NCBI GenBank assembly: GCA_003498085.1
Contig: DNCM01000101.1
Span: forward strand, 1 to 13,543
DNA length: 13,543 bases
Origin: a bacterium
GTDB taxonomy: Bacteria > UBA9089 > UBA9088
Direction: 5' to 3'
Shown here piece after piece: positions 6,718-11,300 of this stretch; position 1 is the stretch's first letter, and each line of letters starts with the position of its first letter. The translations under genes were made by a program, and so were the position numbers. The notes beneath the pieces are model-generated. The model ran no database searches, was not told the origin of the DNA, and worked only from the letters and a program-made list of their open reading frames with translations.

Positions 6718-7479
6718 TTGCATCTAAAATATCTCTATGGCCCTGTTAGTTCATTTAGACTTGGAGTATCAGTAGGAATTGATATCCTTTCACAAGAAGA
6801 AAAGATCTGTACATATGATTGTATTTACTGTCAGCTTGGAAAAACCAAAGATTATACCCAAGAAAGAAAGGTATATGTCAAAGAAAATAAGGTTGTAGAG
6901 GAGCTTAAAAAAATTCCAAGGATACACATTGATTATATAACATTCTCTGGCTCTGGCGAACCAACACTGGCTGAAAATATTGGAAATTATATAAGAGAAG
7001 TAAAAAAATTAAATATTGCAAAGATTGCTGTTATTACAAATTCATCCTTAATAAAAAATACTAAAAAAGAGCTTATTTTTGCAGACCTCGTCTCTTTAAA
7101 ACTCGATGCATATTCGCAAGAATCGTTTGAAAAAATAAATAGGCCAGCACCAGGAATAAAATTAGATGATATTTTGGAAGGAATTTTTGAATTTAAAAAA
7201 CTATATAAAGGAATACTTGCTATTCAGATAATGTTTATTCAAGAAAATATAGGCTTTATAGACGAAATAAAAAGGCTTGTTTTTGAAATTAAACCAGATT
7301 GTATCCAGATAAATACACCTATCAGGAAAAGTCCGACTAGACCACTTCCTAGAGATATAATTATAGCAGTAAAAGAGAAGTTTTTTCCAATTTCTTGTGT
7401 TTGTGTCTACGATAAAAGACCGGATACCGTTTGCTTTAATAAAAAAGGGACAGTAAAGAGAAGGGGCTTGACACTATAA
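6718..7479 (+). CDS. Radical SAM protein, COG0731-like Fe-S oxidoreductase
   Basis: A 253-residue radical SAM enzyme. The [4Fe-4S] binding motif CxxxCxxC is CTYDCIYC (Cys31, Cys35, Cys38), and FSGSGEPTL (76-84) is the GGE-like SAM-binding motif in the form usual for COG0731 proteins, whose N-terminus reads YGPV-S-RLG-S-G-D, as here. Family members are related to the TYW1 tRNA-modifying enzymes, but the bacterial ones lack a settled substrate. A second cysteine group (SCVCVYD and DTVCF) lies near the C-terminus. The start is TTG at 6718, because the conserved YGPVSSFRLG begins six residues in and no ATG is available. It lies 5 nt after rny and directly before tRNA-Lys; a role in RNA modification is a guess from context. 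Confidence 0.88.
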   Translation: MHLKYLYGPVSSFRLGVSVGIDILSQEEKICTYDCIYCQLGKTKDYTQERKVYVKENKVVEELKKIPRIHIDYITFSGSGEPTLAENIGNYIREVKKLNIAKIAVITNSSLIKNTKKELIFADLVSLKLDAYSQESFEKINRPAPGIKLDDILEGIFEFKKLYKGILAIQIMFIQENIGFIDEIKRLVFEIKPDCIQINTPIRKSPTRPLPRDIIIAVKEKFFPISCVCVYDKRPDTVCFNKKGTVKRRGLTL

Positions 7480-7496
7480 ACTATAAACTATAAACT
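7468..7496 (+). promoter_or_regulatory. Promoter for tRNA-Lys
   Basis: Perfect -35 TTGACA (7468-7473), located in the last sense codons of the radical SAM gene, a 17-nt spacer, and -10 TAAACT (7491-7496, 4 of 6). The predicted start near 7503 is about 6 nt before the tRNA. Spacer and -10 lie in a heptamer repeat, so alternative -10 boxes in the same repeat are possible. Confidence 0.6.
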
Positions 7497-7500
7497 ATAT
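7473..7500 (+). repeat. Tandem heptamer repeat ACTATAA (3 full copies plus ACTATAT)
   Basis: ACTATAA occurs at 7473-7479, 7480-7486 and 7487-7493, followed by ACTATAT at 7494-7500. The first copy contains the TAA stop of the radical SAM gene, and the repeat makes up the spacer and -10 of the tRNA-Lys promoter. Confidence 0.95.
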
Positions 7501-7508
7501 AACAATTT

Positions 7509-7581
7509 GGGTCGTTAGCTCATCAGGCAGAGCACCGGCCTTTTAAGCCGGTGGCGGTTGGTTCGAGTCCAACACGACCCA
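7509..7581 (+). tRNA. tRNA-Lys, anticodon TTT
   Basis: A complete cloverleaf: acceptor GGGTCGT (7509-7515) pairs with ACGACCC (7574-7580); D arm GCTC/GAGC; anticodon stem CCGGC/GCCGG around CTTTTAA with anticodon TTT; T arm GTTGG/CCAAC around TTCGAGT. The discriminator is A7581 and CCA is not encoded. Its last 21 bases are repeated exactly at 7762-7782. Confidence 0.97.
7561..7581 (+). repeat. Left copy of a 21-bp direct repeat (3' end of tRNA-Lys), possible att site
   Basis: The sequence begins GTTCGAGTCC and ends ACACGACCCA, covering the 3' half of the T arm and the 3' acceptor strand. It is identical over 21 bp to 7762-7782; the flanking bases on both sides differ. A tRNA 3' end duplicated at the far border is the classic footprint of tyrosine-recombinase integration. 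Confidence 0.9.
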
Positions 7582-7641
7582 GTGTAAGAGAAGGATTACA
7601 AGGTAAAACAAGGGTTGAAGGTGAAAGCTAAATTTCACAAA

Positions 7642-7772
7642 TGGACTCGAAGCCAGCCGAACGCCGACCTTACGGGAGGAAAAAGTGAGGCTGGCCGGGA
7701 ACGAAAGATTTTGTTGGGTTCTGAAGGAGCAAAGCGACTGAAGAATCTTAGAAAATCCGAAGTTCGAGTCCA
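7642..7772 (+). ncRNA. Possible structured RNA, three-way junction
   Basis: TGGACTCGAA (7642-7651) is the exact reverse complement of TTCGAGTCCA (7763-7772), and the two enclosed stems begin at once after it and near its end. If transcribed with tRNA-Lys, the upstream arm could pair either with the duplicate or with the T arm of the tRNA itself (7562-7571). This was folded by eye; no energy was computed. Confidence 0.35.
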
Positions 7773-7782
7773 ACACGACCCA
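7762..7782 (+). repeat. Right copy of the 21-bp direct repeat (tRNA-Lys 3' end duplicate)
   Basis: An exact copy of 7561-7581, starting 201 bp downstream of the first. Only the tRNA 3' portion is present; no upstream half of a second tRNA-Lys precedes it, so it cannot fold as a tRNA. Confidence 0.9.
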
Positions 7783-7787
7783 TATGT

Positions 7788-7791
7788 GGAG
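7788..7791 (+). promoter_or_regulatory. Ribosome binding site of the 7798 gene
   Basis: GGAG followed by a 6-nt spacer to ATG 7798. It favours this ATG over the TTG at 7615, which lies in the tRNA-flanking element. Confidence 0.65.
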
Positions 7792-7797
7792 TTTAGA

Positions 7798-8205
7798 ATG
7801 AAAAAATTTTTTATTTTCATTATCCTTGCAGGTTTTGCATTTCCACAACAAGAGCCGGATATTCTTGATGTTTTTGATATGGCAATAGAGTATAACAACC
7901 TTTCTCCAAAGCAGATTAAAAACTGGCAGAGGAGGGTAAGATACAAGACTTTTCTCCCCAAACTTTCCCTAAGCTATGATAAGACAATATATAAAGGAAA
8001 AAATGATACAGCTTTTACTGGGCCAATGGATTGGAGCCTTTCCTTTACATGGGACCTGGATGAGTTTATATATAGCGATAAAACAATCTCAATTGATGAG
8101 CGCTCAAGGCTTATGACCCAATTAAGGCAGAATATATTGGATGAGCTATCTCATCTTTATTTTGAAAGAAAGAGGCTTCTTATTAAGTTAGATGAAGTAT
8201 ATTGA
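7798..8205 (+). CDS. Small secreted protein of unknown function, 5' part of an apparently frameshifted gene
   Basis: It encodes 135 residues with an N-terminal signal peptide (MKKFFIFIILAGFAF). The mature part has an N-terminal helical stretch (ILDVFDMAIEYNNLS), LPKLSLSYD, a beta-like segment MDWSLSFTWDLDEFIYSD, then SIDERSRLMTQLRQNILDELSHLYFERKRL. From memory, the pattern W-x-[SL]-S-W-DL ... SID-RSRLM-QLR-[ND]IL-E-[ST]-LYFER-RL recurs in uncharacterised exported proteins of uncultured bacteria, some called TolC-like. Reading stops at TGA 8203-8205 in mid-helix, while frame +2 continues the helix to 8305. The ATG is supported by an SD at 7788. The gene is probably co-transcribed with tRNA-Lys. 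Confidence 0.72.
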   Translation: MKKFFIFIILAGFAFPQQEPDILDVFDMAIEYNNLSPKQIKNWQRRVRYKTFLPKLSLSYDKTIYKGKNDTAFTGPMDWSLSFTWDLDEFIYSDKTISIDERSRLMTQLRQNILDELSHLYFERKRLLIKLDEVY

Positions 8206-8305
8206 TAAAGAAAAAAGGCTCGATATAGAGCTAAAAATACAAGAGTTAGAGGCCCGGATTGATGGGCTTTGTGGAGGAGGATTTTCAAAAGCAATAAAGC
8301 CTTGA
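8192..8305 (+). pseudogene. C-terminal continuation of the 7798 gene in the +1 frame
   Basis: The frame from ATG 8192 reads MKYIDKEKRLDIELKIQELE and continues to a conserved-looking LCGGGFSKAIKP end with TGA 8303-8305. It continues the amphipathic helix of the preceding frame and supplies the R-L-EL-I-EL-A-[IL]D-L-GG-FS ending that I associate with this type of protein. The two frames overlap at 8192-8205; a single +1 shift there would give a product of about 170 residues. It could be a true frameshift mutation, an assembly error, or coupled re-initiation at ATG 8192. The stop lies inside the next promoter's -35 box. Confidence 0.6.
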
Positions 8306-8331
8306 CAAAAATGACTTTTTTTAAATAAACT
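8302..8331 (+). promoter_or_regulatory. Promoter for the giant secreted protein gene
   Basis: Perfect -35 TTGACA (8302-8307), 18-nt spacer, -10 TAAACT (8326-8331, 4 of 6). The predicted start near 8338 gives a leader of about 22 nt that holds a good ribosome binding site. Confidence 0.65.
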
Positions 8332-8347
8332 TAGTTAAATTTCTAAA

Positions 8348-8354
8348 AAAGGAG
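8348..8354 (+). promoter_or_regulatory. Ribosome binding site of the giant gene
   Basis: AAAGGAG ends 6 nt before ATG 8361, which opens a typical signal peptide. Together with the promoter it fixes the start. Confidence 0.85.
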
Positions 8355-8360
8355 AAAGAT

Positions 8361-11300
8361 ATGAAAAAAATAATAATCGGGGTTTTTTTAGCAAGTAATC
8401 TTTGGGCAGGGATAGAGACTGTCACTACATACCATGATCCAGATTTTAAATATCCAGAATACGAGTTTGAAGATGAATCCATGGTTTATGTTGCAGTAGT
8501 TGGGGCTAGGATAGGTGGTTTTGTTTATGGGACTGCTACAGCAAGTAATGGTTCAATAAGGGTTTATTTTGAGGATGATGACAACGATGGAACATTTACA
8601 GGATTCTTTAAAATTTCAAAAACAAGTACAAATAAAGAGTGCGAGATCCTTCGTCTTTTGCCCGATGAAATAGGAACGATAACTATAGATTTAGACGACG
8701 ATGGGAATGTAGGCTCTGCTACCATTAAGGCAATTGGAAGAGAGATGATTATGACATTTGATCAAGATAGATTACTTACCACCGATTTCCCCGATGACTC
8801 AACAGTTCATATTATAGCTACCGTTGGTTATATAATAGGAACCCCTTCTATTAAAGGAACAGTAACAGGACCTTTAGGAAACATAAGACTTCGTTTCACT
8901 GATTTTGATAATGATGGCACATATACTACAAGTTTTAAAATAGACAAGGATGGTACAAATACAGAATTTCCACCAATCCTTAAGCTTTTACCAGAGGAAA
9001 ATGCAGTAATTGAAGTAGACTTAAACTATGACAAAAGAATAGGAAGTGCAACAATTCGTGCGATTGACTATGGTACGCCATCAGTTACCATTCAAACATC
9101 GTATCCTAAATTCTCTCCATATGCCTCATTTGGGGTTAAGGATACGATAACAATTACCATAAGAAGCTCAAGATATGGACCATATAAAATTTTAATAGAT
9201 GATAAGATCATACGCGAAGAAATGGCTTTTCCAGACAGAGATGAAGATTTTGTCTGGAATGGAGGGTATCGGGAAGAATTCTCTGAGGGTTCCCACACAT
9301 TATTGGTAGAAGCCTTTGATATGATAGGAAATAAGGGAACTGCCTCTACCATTATATTCATAGATAATACCAGTCCTTCTATCATTAAATTTTCTGTTTT
9401 TCCTTTAGTTTTTTCTCCTGGAACATCTATCGGAGTCAAAGATCATTGTCGTATCTGTTTTTCCTCCAATGAAACAGGAACTTATGAGATAAAGGTAGAT
9501 GGAAAAACCCCAACGGGAATCTATTTAGGAGATTTATCTTATGTTTCAACAGATACATATTCTAGTTGCTATACATGGGATGGTTTTTATGCAACAGAAC
9601 CTGCACCGGATGGATTGCGTTATATTCAGATATATGTCATAGATGAAGCAGGAAATTCAAACTTTGAAATTGTTGAAGTTACAATAGATAGAACACCGCC
9701 AGAGATTATCTTTCTAGCAGAGAATACAAATGGTGATACATTCTATAGGGATGAGGTAGTCCAATTTACATTGAAAGCAAGGGATTGGATAGGAAGTCAG
9801 GAGATAGGTATAAATGATCCATATGAGTCAATGATAGTGCTTACCCAAGGGACAAAGACAAGAGAAATTTCTTTTATCTATCTTGGAGAAGGAAAAAAAG
9901 GCGAAGGAAGTCTTTATCAAGGATATCATACTGTAAGAGAGGAAGATACAGGAACATGGATATTTTCAGGATACATTATAGATAATGCAGGAAACCGAGC
10001 GATAAACTACGGAACAGGCGGAACTATAATCCTTGATGGAAGTAGGACTCGTCCTTTTGTAAAGACAATGATTACAAGGGTTGGTTTTATCCCAGAGAAG
10101 GAAAAAAGACCTCCTTTATCTGGATTAACTATCGTAGGTTCAACAACAGAGTCTATGTCTATTATGTGGCAAGATGAAGATTTGGATGATGGTCAAAAGG
10201 TAAAGGTTGTGGACCTAGAAAGAAAGCACATTTGGGTTGGAACATCTACTGATAAAACCATTACCCTCAATAACAGCCTTCTTTACTATGGATCCCCTAT
10301 ATCTGACTATACAGGGGTAAATCCAGATACATCGCATGCCTTAAAGGATACATTGAAGGCAGGGGACAATATAATTTTTTCCTTAGAGGCAGTTAGGATC
10401 GATAGCGTCCTTTTATTTGGGACACCAGAAAAATGTCAAGGGAGTCTCACAGTTTTCAATCCAAATATAAATATAGGAGATTTAATCCTTGTTTCTGATA
10501 ATAAAAATACCTGGATTAAAAAAGCAACTTCTCCTGGCTCCTTTGTCATCTCAAACCAAAATCTATACTCTGGTCCCCTTGTCTCTGATTACAATAAAAT
10601 TTCTCCATCTATCGGGGGAAAAGTTTCCCCTGCCCGTGGTGGTGATGCGAAGATCGATATCGGTTCCATTGTAAGTATTTCCCTTTCTGATGATGGCATT
10701 GATGGTATTGGAATCTTATCTGGCGATATCATTATGGGGGATGGGATATATTCTGGCGTATACACCATAAAAAAAGGAAATGATACAAAAGATGCTCAGG
10801 TCATTGGCAGGTTTATCTATAATAGAAGATCTGCAGAGAACTCTCCATATCAGGATGAAAGGCAAAAGATAACTATTGATGCTACAGCCCCAGTCATTTC
10901 AAACAATAGTGTTTCTCCTATTCCTTTTAATCCATACCTTACTAATCTTTCAATTAAATATAATCTTTCTGAAAAAGCATGGGTGAAGATAAAGATTTAT
11001 AATCCTAATGGTGAGCCCATAAGGATTTTGGAGTCTCCAGAGGCACAATTTGGAGAAAATGTTACCTTAAATTGGGATGGAAAGAACAGTGGAGGAATTG
11101 TAGTGGAAGATGGACATTATACTTATATAATTGAGGCAGAGGATCTTGCTGGGAACAAGGCAATTGAGGCAAAAGGAGAAATCGTCTTGACATTAGTTGA
11201 GATAGTAGTAGAGAATTTGAATGTTTCGCCAAATCCATTCTGGCCAAATAAAGAGGTTCCAGAGACAGTTGATGTTGTTGTTAGTTTTAGAGTTGTTCTT

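Larger units (their letters stand above)
7582..7782 (+). mobile_element. Structured 201-bp segment between tRNA-Lys and its duplicated 3' end
   Basis: This segment is bounded on the left by the tRNA-Lys end and on the right by an exact copy of it. The central part (about 7643-7700) is clearly GC-richer than the surrounding genes. It contains hairpin GTGAAA/TTTCAC (7621-7626/7633-7638) and a predicted three-way junction: outer stem 7642-7651/7763-7772 (10 bp, the 3' side being the tRNA-like T arm), inner stem GCCAGCC/GGCTGGC (7652-7658/7689-7695), and inner stem GATTTT/AAAATC (7707-7712/7752-7757) extended by 7716-7722/7742-7748 with two G-U pairs. No integrase or transposase is encoded. It could be a mini-element, a remnant of excision, or a repeat family associated with tRNA ends. 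The open frame across it into the next gene is not considered coding. Confidence 0.55.

Noticed and set aside
7473..7500. The heptamer repeat as the start of a CRISPR array or an iteron origin.
   Set aside because: The units are contiguous 7-mers without spacers, only three full copies exist, and no replication or Cas gene is near.
7615..7797. An open frame starting with TTG at 7615 that reads through the tRNA-flanking element into the secreted protein gene.
   Set aside because: It crosses the duplicated tRNA end, has no signal peptide at its start, and the downstream ATG 7798 has both an SD and a signal peptide. The reverse-strand frames there encode only the usual artefacts of tRNA sequence.
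8250..8270. GC-rich hairpin AGGCCC/GGGCTT followed by a short T run, as a terminator.
   Set aside because: It is short with an 8-nt loop, lies within the continuing reading frame, and is followed by only three T residues.
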